DNA from: Metallyticus violacea
Lineage: Eukaryota > Arthropoda > Insecta > Mantodea > Metallyticidae
Direction of reading: 5' to 3'
Assembly (NCBI GenBank): GCA_030762175.1
Contig: CM060843.1
Span: 32,274,001-32,338,000 of the forward strand
Length of the DNA stretch: 64,000 bases
Positions within the stretch are counted from its first letter, which is position 1, and the number at the start of each line of letters is the position of its first letter. The translations under genes and the position numbers were made by a program. Of the stretch, positions 9,957 to 22,660 are shown in pieces. The notes beneath the pieces are model-generated. The model saw only the letters and a list, made by a program, of their open reading frames with translations. It ran no database searches and was not told the DNA's origin.

Positions 9957-12900
9957 CATATTATGCGGAAAGGATCTCGAAAAGATAAAATTCATTTTCG
10001 AAAGTTGGATAATTCAAAAGAATCGCGTTTGTATGCATTTAAATGGAGATAACTATTTCTCATTCATTATTCTAGTTTGATAGGCTTAGAAAAGCATAAA
10101 ATGAAGAAAGATTCGCGAAAAGAAAAGATTTATTTCGATGGTTGGAAACTTCATTAGAATCATTTTTTTTGCGTTCTTATTGGAGATAACTGGTTCTCTA
10201 TCATTTTTTACTTTGATAGCCTTAGAAAAGCATATTATGCCGAAAGAATCTCGAAAAGAAATATTGTTTTTTGAAGCTTGGCATCTTCAAAAGAATCGCG
10301 TTTTTTTGCGTATCAAATGGAGATAACTATCTCTCCTTCATTATTCTAGTTTGATAGCCTTAGAAAACCATAAAATGAAGAAAGATTCGCGAAAAGAAAA
10401 GCTTTAATTCAATGGTTGGAAATTTCATTAGAATCACTTTTAATCCGTTCTTATTTGAGATAACTGTTTATCTTTCATTTTTCTAGTTTGATAGCCTTAG
10501 AAAAGCATATTATGCGGAAAGAATCTCGAAAAGAAAGATTTATTTTCGAAGGTTGGAAACTTCATAAGAATCGTCCTTTTTTTTGCGTTTCAAATGGAGA
10601 TAACTATTTCTGCTTCATTATTCTAGTTTGATAGCGTTAGAAAAGCATAAAATGAATTAAGATTCGCGAAAATAAAAGATTTATTTCGATGGTTGGAAAC
10701 TTCAGTAGAATCAGTTTTTTTCCGTTCTTATTTGAAATAACTGGTTCTCTTCCATTTTTCTAGTTTGATACCCTTTAAAAAGCATATTATGTGGAGAGAA
10801 TCTTGAAAAGGAAAAAATTATTTTCGATTTTGGAATCTTCAAAAGAATCCGGCTTTTTTGGGTTTCAAATATAGATAATTATTTTTCCTTCATTATTCTA
10901 GTTTGATAATCTTAGAAAAGCATAAAATGAAGAAAGATTCCCGAGAAGGAAAGATTTATTTCGACGGTTGGAAACCTCATTAGAATCACCTTTTTCCGTT
11001 CTTATTTGCAATAAATGGTTCTATTTCATTATTCTTGTTTGATAGCTTTAGAAAAGCATGAAATGAAGTAAAATTTATTTCGAAGGTTTGCAAACTTCAT
11101 TAGAATCACTTTTTTTCGTTCTTATTTGAGATAATCGGTTCTCTTTCATTTTTCTAGTTTGACAGCCTTAGAAAAGCATATTATGCGGAAAAAATCTGGA
11201 AATGAAAAGATTTATTTTCGAAGGTTGGAAACTTCATAAGAATCGCATTTTTTTTTTTTTTTTTTTTTTTTGCCTTTCAAATGCTTATAACTGTTTCTCT
11301 TTCACTATTCTAGTTAGATAGCCTTAGAAAAGCATAAAATGAAGAAAGTCTCGCGAATAGAAAAGATTTTTTTCGATGGTTGGAAACCTCATTAGAATTT
11401 TTTTCCCCCATTCTTATTTGAATTAACTGGTTCTCTTTCAATTTTCTACTTTGATAGCCTTAGAAAAGCATAAAATGAAGAAAGATTCGCGAAAATATAA
11501 GATTTATTTCGCTGGTTGGAAACTTCATCAGAATCACTTTTTTTCCGTTCATATTTGAGATAACTGGTTCTCTTTCATTTTTATAGTTTGTTAGCCTTAG
11601 AAAAGCATATTATGCGGAAAGAATCTCGAAAAGAAAAACTTATTTTCGAAGGTTGGAAACTTTAAAACAATCGGGTATTTTGCGTTTCAAATGGAGATAA
11701 CTATTTTTCCTTCATTATTCTAGTTTGATAGCCTTAAAACAGGATAAATTGAAGAAAGATTTGCGAAAAGAAATGATTTATTCCGATGGGTGGAAACTTC
11801 ATTAAAATCACTTTTTTTTCCGTTCTTATTTGAGCTAACTGGTTCTGTTTCATTTTTGTAGTTTGATAGCCTTAGAAATCCATATTATGCAAAAAAAAAA
11901 AAAAAAATTGAAAAGAAAAGATTAATTTGAAGGTTGGAAACTTCAAAAGAATTGCTTTTTTGCGTTTCAAATACAGATAACAACCTTTCCTTCCATGTTT
12001 TACTTTGATAGCCTTAGAAAAGCATAAAATGTCGAAAGATTCGCGAAAAGAAAAGTTTTATTTCGATGGTTGAAAACCTCATTAGAATCACTTTTTTTCC
12101 GTTCTTATTTGAGCTACCTGGTTCTCTTTCATTTTTGTAGTTTTAATAGCCTTAGAAAAGCATATTATGCGGTAAAAATCTCGAAAAGAAAAAAATTATT
12201 TTCGAAGGTTGGAAACTTCAAAAGAAATGGGGTTTTTTGCGTTTCAAATAGAGATAACTATTTCTCCTTCATTATTCTAGTTCGATAGCCTTAAAAAGCA
12301 TAAAATGAAGAAAGATTCCCGAAAAAAAAGGATTTATTTCGACGGTTGGAAACCTCATTAGAATTACCTGTTTTTCGTTCTTATTTGAAATAACTGGTTC
12401 TCTTTGATTATTCTAGTTTGATAACCTTAGAAAAGCATAAAATGAGCAAAGATTCGGGAAAAAAAATTATTTATTTCGATGGTTTGAAACCTCATTAGAA
12501 TCACTTTTTTTCCGTTCTTATTTGAGATAACTGGTTCTGTTTCATTTTTCTAGTTTGACAGGCTTAGAATAGCATATTTTTTCGAAAGAATCTCGAAAAG
12601 AAAAGAGTTTATTTCGAAGGTTGGAAACTTCAAAAGAATCGGGGTGTTTTACGTTTCAAATTTAAATAACTACTTCTCCTTCATTATTCTATTTTGATAG
12701 CCTTAGAAAAGCATACAATGTCCAAAGATTCGCGAAAAGAAGGCATATTATGAGGAAAGAATCTCGAAAAGAATAAATTTATTTTTGAACGTTGAAACTT
12801 CATAAGAATCGCCCTTTTTTGCGATTCAAATGGAGATAACTATTTCTCCTTCATTATTCTAGTTTGATAATCTTAGAAATGCATAAAATGAAGAAATATT

Positions 12901-13849
12901 TGCGAAAAAAATGATTTATTACGATGGTTGGAAACTTCATTAGAATCACTTTTTTTCCGTTGTAAATTTAGATAACTGCTTCTCTTTTATTATTCTAGTT
13001 TGTAACCTTAGAAAAGCATATTATGCGGAATCTCGAAAAGAAAAAATTTATTTTCGCAGGTTGGAAACTTCATAAGAATGGCCCTTTTTTGCTATTCAAA
13101 TAGATATAACTATTTCTATTTCAAAATTCTAGTTTGATAGCCTTAGAAAAGCATAAAATGAAGAAAGATTCGCGGAAAAAAAGAGATATTTCAATGGTAG
13201 GAAACCTCATTAGAATCACTTTACTCTGTTCTTATTTGAGATAACTGGTTCTCTTTCATTTTTCTAGTTTGATAGCCTTAGAAAAGCACATATAATGTGG
13301 AAAAAACTCGAAAAGAAAAGATTTATTTTCGAATGTTGTAGACTTCAAAAGAAACGGGTTTATTTCAAACGGAGATAACTATTTTTCCTTCATTATTCTA
13401 GTTTGATAGCCTTAGAAAAGCATATTATGCGGAAAAAATCTCGAAAAAAAAAAATATGTGTTTTCGGAGGCTGGAAACTTCAAAAGAATCGCGTTTTTTT
13501 TTGTTTTTTTTTTTTTTGCGTGTCAAATGGAGATAACTATTTCTGCTTCATTATTTTAGGTTAATAGCCTTCGAAAAGCATAAAATGAAGAAAGATTCGC
13601 GAAAAGAAAAGATTTATTTCCATCGTTGGAAACTTCATTAGAATCACTTTTTTTCCGTTCTTATTGGAGATAACTGGTTCTCTTTCATTTTTCTAGTTTG
13701 ATAGCCTTAGAAAAGCATATATTTGCGGAAAAAACTCGAAAAGAAAAGATTTATTTTCGAACGTTGTAGACTTCAAAAGAAACGGATGGTTTTTCAAATG
13801 GAAATAACCATTTTTCCTTCATTATTCTAGTTTGATAGCCTTAGAAAAG
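9957..13849 (+). repeat. Higher-order unit alpha, copy 2 (~3.89 kb)
   Basis: A directly adjacent tandem copy of 6,335-9,956 with the same ordered set of variant monomers. Over stretches of several hundred bases, such as 7,441-7,840 against 10,789-11,170, I see only isolated substitutions. It keeps the four-monomer segment at about 11,520-12,066 that copy 1 lacks, including a B monomer with an A17 run (11,891-11,907). Both copies share a 105-bp internal deletion (12,741 here, 8,847 in copy 1). Confidence 0.9.
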
Positions 13850-14130
13850 CATATTATGCGGAAAGGATCTCGAAAAGATAAAATTCATTTTCGAAAGTTG
13901 GATAATTCAAAAGAATCGCGTTTGTATGCATTTCAAATGGAGATAACCATTTCTCATTCATTATTCTAGTTTGATAGGCTTAGAAAAGCATAAAATGAAG
14001 AAAGATTCGCGAAAAGAAAAGATTTATTTCGATGGTTGGAAACTTCATTAGAATCATTTTTTTTTGCGTTCTTATTGGAGATAACTGGTTCTCTATCATT
14101 TTTTACTTTGATAGCCTTAGAAAACCATAT
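13850..14130 (+). repeat. Higher-order unit alpha, truncated copy 3
   Basis: The first two monomers of alpha recur: GCGGAAAGGATCTCG, TTTGTATGCATTT, then the A monomer with TTGCGTTCTTATTGGAG and CATTTTTTACTTTGATAG. At about 14,130 the sequence changes to GAAAACCATATTATGCG and leaves the alpha order. The alpha tandem run therefore ends by a switch inside the array. Confidence 0.8.
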
Positions 14131-14274
14131 TATGCGAAAAGAATCTCGAAAAGAAAAAAATTATTTTCGAAGGTTGGATAGTTCAAAAGAATCGCGTTTT
14201 TTTTGTTTTTTTTTGCGTTTCAAATGGAGATAACTATTTCTACTTCATTATTTTAGTTTGATAGCCTTAGAAAT

Positions 14275-14758
14275 GCACAAAATGAACAAAGATTCGCGAA
14301 TAGAAAAGCTTTGTTTCGATGGTTGAAAACTTCATTAGAATCTTTTTTTTTTCCGTTCTTATTTGAGATAACTGGTTATCTCTCATTTTTCTAGTTGGAT
14401 AGCTTTAGTAAAGCATATTATGCGGAAAGAATCTCGAAAGAAAAAATTTATTTTCGAAGGTTGGAAAATTCAAAAGAATCGGGTTTTTGGGTTTCAAATG
14501 TAGATAACCCTTTCTCCTTCATTATTTTAGTTTGATAGCCTTAGAAAAGCACAAAATGAACAAAGATTCGCGAATAGAAAAGATTTATTTCGATGGTTGA
14601 AAACTTCATTAGAATCTTTTTTTTTTTTTCGTTCTTATTTGAGATAACTCGGATTCTTACATTTTTCTACTTTGATAGCGTTAGAAAAGCATATTATACG
14701 GAAATAATGTCGAAAAGAAAAATTTATTTTCGAAGTTTGGAAACTTCATAAAAATCGC

Positions 14759-14791
<33 letters not shown>

Positions 14792-15540
14792 GTTTTAAAT
14801 GGAGATAACTATTTCTGCATCATTATTCTCGTTTGATAGCCTCAAAAAAGCACATTATGCGGAAAAAATCTCGAAAAGAAAGATTTATTTTCAAAGGTTT
14901 GAAACTTCATAAGAATCCTCCTTTTTTGCGTTTCAAATGGAGATAACTATTTCTGCTTCATTATTCTAGTTTGATAGCCTAAAAAGCATATAATGCGGAA
15001 AGAATCGCAAAAAGAAAGGTTTATTTCGATAGTTGGAAACTTCATTAGAATCACTTTTTTTACCTTCTTATTTAGGATATCTGGTTCTGTTTCATTTTTC
15101 TAGTTTGATAGCCTTAGAAAAGCATATTATGCGGAAAGAATCTCGAAAAGAAAAAATTTATTTTCGAAGGTTGGAAACTTCATAAGAATGGCCCTTTTTT
15201 TGGTATTCAAATAGATATAACTATTTCTCTTTCAAAATTCTACTTTGATAGCCTTAGAAAAGCATAAAATGAAGAAAGGTTCGCGAAAACAAAAGAGATA
15301 TTTCAATGGTAGGAAACCTCATTAGAATCACCTTTTTTCTGTTTTTATTTGAGATAACTGGTTCTCTTTCATTTTTCTAGTTTGATAGCCTTAGAAAAGC
15401 ATATATTATGCGGAAAAAACTCGAAAAGAAAAGATTTATTTTCGAACGTTGTAGACTTCAAAAGAAACGGGTTTTTTTTGCGTTTCGAATGGAGATAACT
15501 ATTTCTCCTTCATTATTCTAGTTTGATAGCTTTAGAAAAG
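14275..15540 (+). repeat. 9-monomer module, copy in order A-B-A-B-B-A-B-A-B
   Basis: Ordered diagnostic monomers: A with GAACAAAGATTCGCGAATAG; B with GGGTTTTTGG; A with ACTCGGATTCTTAC; B with ATACGGAAATAATGTCG and T30 (14,760-14,789); B with CACATTATGCGG and TTCAAAGGTTTG; A with GCATATAATGCGG and TTATTTAGGATATCTGG; B with AATGGCCC and ATTCAAATAGATATAAC; A with GGTTCGCGAAAACAAAAG; B with GAACGTTGTAGAC. The two adjacent B monomers break alternation. The same order recurs at 45,451, 50,857, 55,021 and 56,691. Confidence 0.85.
14760..14789 (+). repeat. Poly-T tract (T30) in the long-tract B subtype
   Basis: Thirty T between ATCGCG and GCGTTTTAAATGG in the B monomer with ATACGGAAATAATGTCG. The longest runs in the interior of the window lie in this subtype. 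Confidence 0.9.
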
Positions 15541-18500
15541 CACAAAATGAACAAACATTCGCGAATAGAGAGGATTTATTATGATGGTTGGAAACTTCAT
15601 TAGAATCACTTATTTTTTCGTTCTTATTTGAGATATCTGGGTCTCTTATATTTTTCTTCTTTGATAGCCTTAGAAAATCATAGTAATCGGAAAAAATCTC
15701 GAAAAGAAAAAATTCATTTTCGAAGGTTGGAAACTTCATTAGAATCACTTTTTTCCGTTATTTGAGATAACTGGTTATCTTTCATTTTTCTAGTTTGATA
15801 GCCTTAGAAAAGCATATTATGCGGAAAAAATCTCGAAAAAAAAGGATGTGTTTTCGAAGGTTGGAAACTTCACAAGAATCGCCTTTTTTTTTTTTTTTTT
15901 TTTTTTTGGGTTTCAAATGGAGATAACTATTTTTCCCATATTATTCCAGTTTGATAGCCTTATAGAAGTATAAAATGAAGAAATATTCGCGAATAGAAAA
16001 AATTTATTTCGATGGTGGGAAACTTCATTAGTATCACTTTTTTTCCGCTCTTATTTGTGATAACTAGTTCTCTTTCATTTTTCTAGTTTGATAACATTAG
16101 AAAAGCATATTATGCGGAAAAAAATCTCGAAAAGAAAGGTTTATTTCAATGGTTGGAAACTTCATTAGAATCGCATTTTTTCCGTTCTTATTTGAGAGAA
16201 CTGTTTGTCTTTAATTTTTCTAGTTTGATAGCGTTAGAAAAGCATATTATGCGCAAAGATTCTCGAAAAGAAAAAAAATTTTTTGAAGGTTGGCAACATC
16301 AAAAGAATCGCGTTTTCTTGCGTTTGAAATGGAGATAACTATTCCTCCTTCATTATTCTAGTTTGATAGCCTTAGAAAACCATAAAATGAAGAAAGATTC
16401 GCGAAAAGAAAAGATTTAATTCAATGGTTGGAAATTTCATTAGAATCACTTTTAATCCATTCTTATTTGAGATAACTGGTTTTCTTCCATTTTTCCAGTT
16501 TGATAGCCTTAGAAAGGCATATTATGCGGAAAGAATCTCGAAAAGAAAAAATTTATTTCGAAGGTGAGAAAATTCAAAACAATCGCGTTTTTTAGCGTCA
16601 AATGGAGATAACTATTTGTCCTTCATTATTCTAGTTTGATAGCCTTAGAAAAGCATAAAATGAAGGAAGGTTCGCGAAAAGAAAAGATTTATTTCGATGG
16701 TTGGAAACTAAATTAGATTCACTTTTTTTCCGTTCTTATTGGAGATAACTGGTTCTCTTTCATTTTTCTAGTTTGATAGCGTTAGAAAAGCATATTATGC
16801 GGAAAGAATCCCGAAAAGAATAAATTTATTTTCGAAGGTTGAAAAATTCAAAAGAATCGCGTTTTTTTTTTTTTTTTCGTTTCAAATGGAGATAACTATT
16901 TCTGCTTCATTATTCTAGTTTGATAGCCTTAGAACAGCATAAAATAAAGAAACATTCCCGAAAAGAAAAGATTTATTTTGATGGTTGCAAGCTTCATTAG
17001 TATCAATTTTTTCCGTTCTTATTTGAAATAACTGGTTCTTTTTCATATTTCTAGTTTGATAGCCTTAAAAAAGCATATTATGCGGAAAGAATCTCGAAAA
17101 GAATAAATTTATTTTTGAACGTTGAAACTTCATAAGAATCGCCCTTTTTTGCGTTTCAAATGGAGATAACTATTTCTACTTCATTATTTTAGTTTGATAG
17201 CCTTAGAAATGCACAAAATGAACAAAGATTCGCGAATAGAAAAGCTTTATTTCGATGGTTGAAAACTTCATTAGAATCTTTTTTTTTCCGTTCTTGTTTG
17301 AGATAACTGGTTCTCTTTCATTTTTGTAGTTTGATAGCTTTAGAAAAGCATATTATGCGGTAGGTATCTCGAAAAGAAAAACTTTATTTTTGAAGGTTGG
17401 AAAATTCAAAAGAATCGGATTTTTGGGTTTCAAATGTAGATAACTCTTTCTCCTTCATTATTCTAGTTTGATAGCCTTAGAAAAGCACAAAATGAACCAA
17501 GATTCGCGAATAGAAAAGATTTATTTCGATGGTTGGAACCTTCATTAGAATCTTTTTTTTTTTCGTTCCTATTTGAGATAACTGGGTCTCTTTCATTTTT
17601 CTAGTTTGATAGCCTTAGAAAAGCATATTATGCGGAAAGAATCTCGAAAAAAAAAATATTTTCGAAGGTTGGAAACTTCAAAATAATCGCGCTTTTTTTG
17701 CGTTTCAAATGGAGATACCTATTTCTCTTTCATTATTCTAGTTTGATATCTTTAGAAAAGCACAAAATGAACAAAGATTCGCGAATAGAAAGGATTTATT
17801 GCGATGGTTGGAAACTTCATTAGAATCACATTTTTTTTTTCGTTCTTATTTGAGATATCTGGGACTCTTACAGTTTTCTACTTTGATAGCCTTAGAAAAG
17901 CATAAAATGAAGGAAGGTTCGCGAAAAGAAAAGATTTATTTCGATGGTTGGGAACTAAATTAGATTCACTTTTTTTCCGTTCTTATTGGAGATAACTGGT
18001 TCTCTTTCATTTTTCTAGTTTGATAGCCTTAGAAAAGCATATTATGCGGAAAGAATCTCGAAAAGAAAAAATTTATTTTGGAAGGTTGGAAACTTGAAAA
18101 GAATCGCGTTTTTTTGCATTTCAAATGGATATAACTATTTCTCCTTCAATATTCTAGTTTGATAGCCTTAGAAAACCATAAAATGAAGAAAGATTCGCGA
18201 AATGAAAGGATTTATTTCCATGGTTGGAAACTTCATTAGAATCACTTCTTTTACCTTCTTATTTAGGATATGTGGTTCTCTTTCATTTTTCTAGTTTGAT
18301 AGCCTTAGAAAATCATATTATGCGGAAAGAAGCTCAAAAAGAAAAAAATTATTTTCGAAGGTTGGAAACTTCATAAAATGGCCCTTTTTTTGCTATTCAA
18401 ATAGATATAATTATTTCTCTTTCAAAATTCTAGTTTGATAGCCTTAAAAAGCATAAAATGAAGAAAGATTCGCGAAAACAAAAGAGATATTTCAATGGTT

Positions 18501-18743
18501 GGAAACCTTATTAGAATCACCTTTTTTCTGTTCTTATTTGAGATAACTGGTTCTCTTTCATTTTTCTAGTTTCATAGCCTTAGAAAAGCATATTATGCGG
18601 AAAGAATCTCGAAAAGAAAAAATTTAGTTTCGAAGGTTGGAAACTTCAAAAGAATCGCGTTTTTTTTTTTTTTTTTTTTTTTTGCGTTTCAAATGGAGAT
18701 AACTATTTCTCCTTCATTATTCTAGTTTGATAGCATTAGAAAT

Positions 18744-19867
18744 GCATAAAATGAAGAACGATTCGCGAATAGAAAGGATTTATTTCGATGGTTGAAAACT
18801 TCCTTAGAATCTTTTTTTTTTCCGTTCTTATTTGAGATAACTGGTTCTCTTTCATTTTTCTAGTTTGATAGCTTTAGAAAAGCATATTATGCGGAAAGAA
18901 TCTCGAAAAGAAAAAATTTATTTTCGAAGGTTGGAAAATTTAAAAGAATCGGGTTTTTGGGTTTCAAATGTTGATAACTCTTTCTCCTTCATTATTCTAG
19001 TTTGATAGCCTTAGAAAAGCACAAAATGAACAAAGATTCGCGAATAGAAAAGATTTATTTCGATGGTTGAAAACTTCATTAGAATCTTTTTTTTTTCCGT
19101 TCTTATTTGAGATAACTCGGATTCTTACGTTTTTCTACTTTGATGGCCTTAGAAAAGCATATTATACGGAAATAATGTCGAAAAGAAAAATTTATTTTCG
19201 AAGTTTGGAAACTTCATAAGTATCGGGGTTTTTTTTTTTTTTTTTTTTTTTTTTTTGCGTTTTGAATGGAGATAACTATTTCTGCTTCATTATTCTCGTT
19301 TGATAGCCTCAAAAAAGCACATTATGCGGAAAATATCGCGAAAAGAAAGCTTTATTTTCAAAGGTTTGAAACTTCATAAGAATCATCCTTTTTTGCGTTT
19401 CAAATGGAGATAACTATTTCTGCTTCATTATTCTAGTTTGATAGCCTAAAAAAGCATAAAATGAAGAAAGGTTCGCGAAAACCAAAGAGATATTTCAATG
19501 GTAGGAAACCTCATTAGAATCACCTTTTTTCTGTTCTTATTTGAGATAACTGGTTCTCTTTCATTTTTCTAGTTTGATAGCCTTAGAAAATCATATTATG
19601 CGGAAAGAATCTCGAAAAGAAAAAATTTATTTTCAAAGGTTGGAAACTTCATAAGAATGGCCCTTTGTTTGCTATTTAAATAGATATAACTATTTCTCTT
19701 TCAAAATTCTAGTTTGATAGCCTTAGAAAAGCATAAAATGAAGAAAGGTTCGCGAAAACCAAAGAGATATTTCAATGGTAGGAAACCTCATTAGAATCAC
19801 CTTTTTTCTGTTCTTATTTGAGATAACTGGTTCTCTTTCATTTTTCTAGTTTGATAGCCTTAGAAAA
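18744..19867 (+). repeat. 9-monomer module, rearranged copy
   Basis: It begins like the 9-monomer module (A, B with GGGTTTTTGGG, A with ACTCGGATTC, B with a long T-run, B with TTCAAAGGTTTG). It then passes straight into the A monomer with GGTTCGCGAAAACC. The following dimer (that A, then B with AATGGCCC) is followed by the same A again at about 19,731, one dimer (275 bp) on. The A monomer with GCATATAATGCGG is missing. Confidence 0.75.
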
Positions 19868-20374
19868 TCATATTATGCGTAAAGATTCGGGAAAAGAAAA
19901 GATTTATTTCGAAGATTGGAAACTTGAAAAGAATGGTCTTTTTTTTTTTCTTTTTTTTTTTGCGTTTCAAAATGAGATAGCTATTTCTCCTTCATTATTG
20001 TAGTTTGATAGCCTTAGAAAAGCATAAAATGAAGACAGATTGGCGAAAAGAAAAGATATATTATGATGGTTGGAAATTTCATTAAAATCACTTTTTATCC
20101 GTTCTTATTTCAGATAACTGCTTGTCTTTCATTTTTCTCGTTTGATAGCCTAAGAAAAGCATATTATGCGGAAATAATCTCGAAAAGAAGAAATTTATTT
20201 TCGAAGGTTGGAAACCAAAAGAATCTGGATATTTTGCGTTTCAAATGGAGATAACTATTTATCCTTCATTATTCTAGTTTGATAGCATTAGAAATGCATA
20301 AAATGGAGAACGATTCGCGAATAGAAAGGATTTATTTCGATGGTTGGAAACCTCATCAGTATCATTTTTTTTTT

Positions 20375-21575
20375 TCGTTCTTATTGGAGATAACTGGTTC
20401 TCTTTCATTTTTCTAGTTTCATAGCCTTAGAAAAGCATATATTATTCGGAAAAAACTCGAAGAGAAAAGATTTATTTTCGAACGTTGTAGACTTCAAAAG
20501 AAACGGGGTTTTTTCAAATGGAGATAACCATTTTTCCTTCATTATTCTAGTTTGATAGCCTTAGAAAAGCATATTATGCGGAAAAAATCTCGAAAAAAAA
20601 AGATGTGTTTTCGAAGGTTGGAAACTTCAAAAGAATCGCGTTTTTTTGCGTTTCAAATGGAGATAACTATTTCTCCTTCATTATTCTAGTTTGATACCCT
20701 TAGAAAAGCACAAAATGAACCAAGATTCGCGAATAGAAAAGATTTATTTCGATGGTTGGAACCTTCATTAGAATCTTCTTTTTTCGTTCTCATTTGAGAT
20801 AACTGGGTCTCTTTCATTTTTCTAGTTTGATAGCCTTAGAAAATCATAGTAATCGGAAAAAATCTCGAAAAGAAAAAAATTCATTTTCGAAGGTTGGAAA
20901 CTTGAAAAGGATCGCGTTTTTTTTTTTTTTGCGTTTCAAATGGAGATAACTATTTCTCCTTCATTGTTCTAGTTTGATAGCCTTAGAAAACCAAAAATGA
21001 AGAAAGATTTGCGAAAAGAAAAGATTCATTTCGATGGTTGGAAACTTCATTAGAATCACTTTTTTCCGTTATTTGAGATAACTGGTTATCTTTCATTTTT
21101 CTAGTTTGATAGCCTTAGAAAAGCATATAATGCGGAAAGAATCTCGAAAAGAAAAAAATTTTTTGAAGGTTGGCAGCTTTAAAAGAATCGCGTTTTTTTT
21201 CCGTTTCAAATGGAAATAACTATTCCTCCTTCATTATTCTAGTTTGATAGCCTTAGAAAACCATATTATGCGGTAAAAATCTCGAAAAAAAAAGATGTGT
21301 TTTCGAAGGTTGGAAACTTCACAAGAATCGCCCCCCCTTTTTTTTTTTGTTTCAAATGGAGATAACTATTTTTCCCACATTATTCCAGTTTGATAGCCTT
21401 ATAGAAATATAAAATGAAGAAAGATTCGCGATAGAAAAGATTTATTTCGATGGTGGGAAACTTCATTAGTATCACTTTTTTTCCGTTCTTATTTGAGATA
21501 ACTGGTTCTCTTTCATTTTTCTAGTTTGATAACATTAGAAAAGCATATTATGCGGAAAAAAATCTCGAAAAGAAA
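20375..21575 (+). repeat. 1.2-kb block shared with 58,312-59,525
   Basis: About nine monomers in the same order as at 58,312-59,525, about 37.9 kb away. Shared markers: TTTCATAGCC, ACCAAGATTCGCG, AAAATCATAGTAATCGG, the shortened A monomer TTCCGTTATTTGAG, TTGGCAGCTTTAAAAG, a C-run followed by a T-run (C7T11 at 21,331-21,348), TTTTTCCCACATTATTCCAG, and GATAACATTAG. The copies part at about 21,575. Confidence 0.8.
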
Positions 21576-21679
21576 AAATTTATTTCGAAGGTTGGAAAAT
21601 TCAAAAGAATCACGTTTTTTTGCGTCAAATGGAGATAACTATTTCTCCTTCATTATTCTAGTTTGATAGCCTTAGAAAA

Positions 21680-22660
21680 GCATAAAATGAAGGAAGGTTC
21701 GCGAAAAGAAAAGATTAATTTCGATGGTTGGAAACTAAATTAGATTCACTTTTTTTCCGTTCTTATTGGAGATAACTCGGATTCTTACATTTTTCTACTT
21801 TGATAGCCTTAGAAAAACATATTATACGGAAATAATGTCGAAAAGAAAAATTTATTTTCGAAGTTTGGAAACTTCATGAGAATCGCGTTTTTTTTTTTTT
21901 TTTTTTTTTTTTTTTTCGTTTTAAATGGAGATAACTATTTCTGCTTCATTATTCTCGTTTGATAGCCTCAAAAAAGCACATTATGCGGAAAAAATCACGA
22001 AAAGAACGATTTATTTTCAAAGGTTTGAAACTTCATAAGAATCCTCCTTTTTTGCCTTTCAAATGGAGATAACTATTTCTGCTTCATTATTCTAGTTTGA
22101 TAGCCTAAAAAGCATATAATGCGGAAAGAATCGCGAAAAGAAAGGTTTATTTCCATGGTTGGAAACTTCATTAGAATCACTTTTTTTACCTTCTTATTTA
22201 GGATATCTGGTTCTCTTTCATTTTTCTAGTTTGATAGCCTTAGAAAAGCATATTATGCGGAAAGAATCGAGAAAAGAAAAAAATTTATTTTCGAAGGTTG
22301 GAAACTTCATAAGAATGGCCCTTTTTTCCTATTCAAATAGATATAACTATTTCTCTTTCAAAATTCTACTTTGATAGCCTTAGAAAAGCATAAAATGAAG
22401 AAAGGTTCGCGAAAACAAAAGAGATATTTCAATGGTAGGAAACCTCATTAGAATGACCTTTTTTTCTGTTCTTATTTGAGATAACTGGTTCTCTTTCATT
22501 TTTCTAGTTTGATAGCATTAGAAAAGCATATATTATGCGGAAAAAACTCGAAAAGAAAAGATTTATTTTCGAACGTTGTAGACTTCAAAAGAAACGGGTT
22601 TTTTTCAAATGGAGATAACCATTTTTCCTTCATTATTCTAGTTTGATAGCCTTAGAAGAG
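21680..22660 (+). repeat. 9-monomer module, seven-monomer copy
   Basis: It enters the module through a hybrid A monomer: 5' half GGAAGGTTCGCG and AACTAAATTAGATTC, 3' half ACTCGGATTCTTAC. The order then continues with the long-T B, the second B (TTCAAAGGTTTG), A with GCATATAATGCGG, B with AATGGCCC, A with GGTTCGCG, and B with GAACGTTGTAGAC. The first A-B dimer of the full module is absent. Confidence 0.75.
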
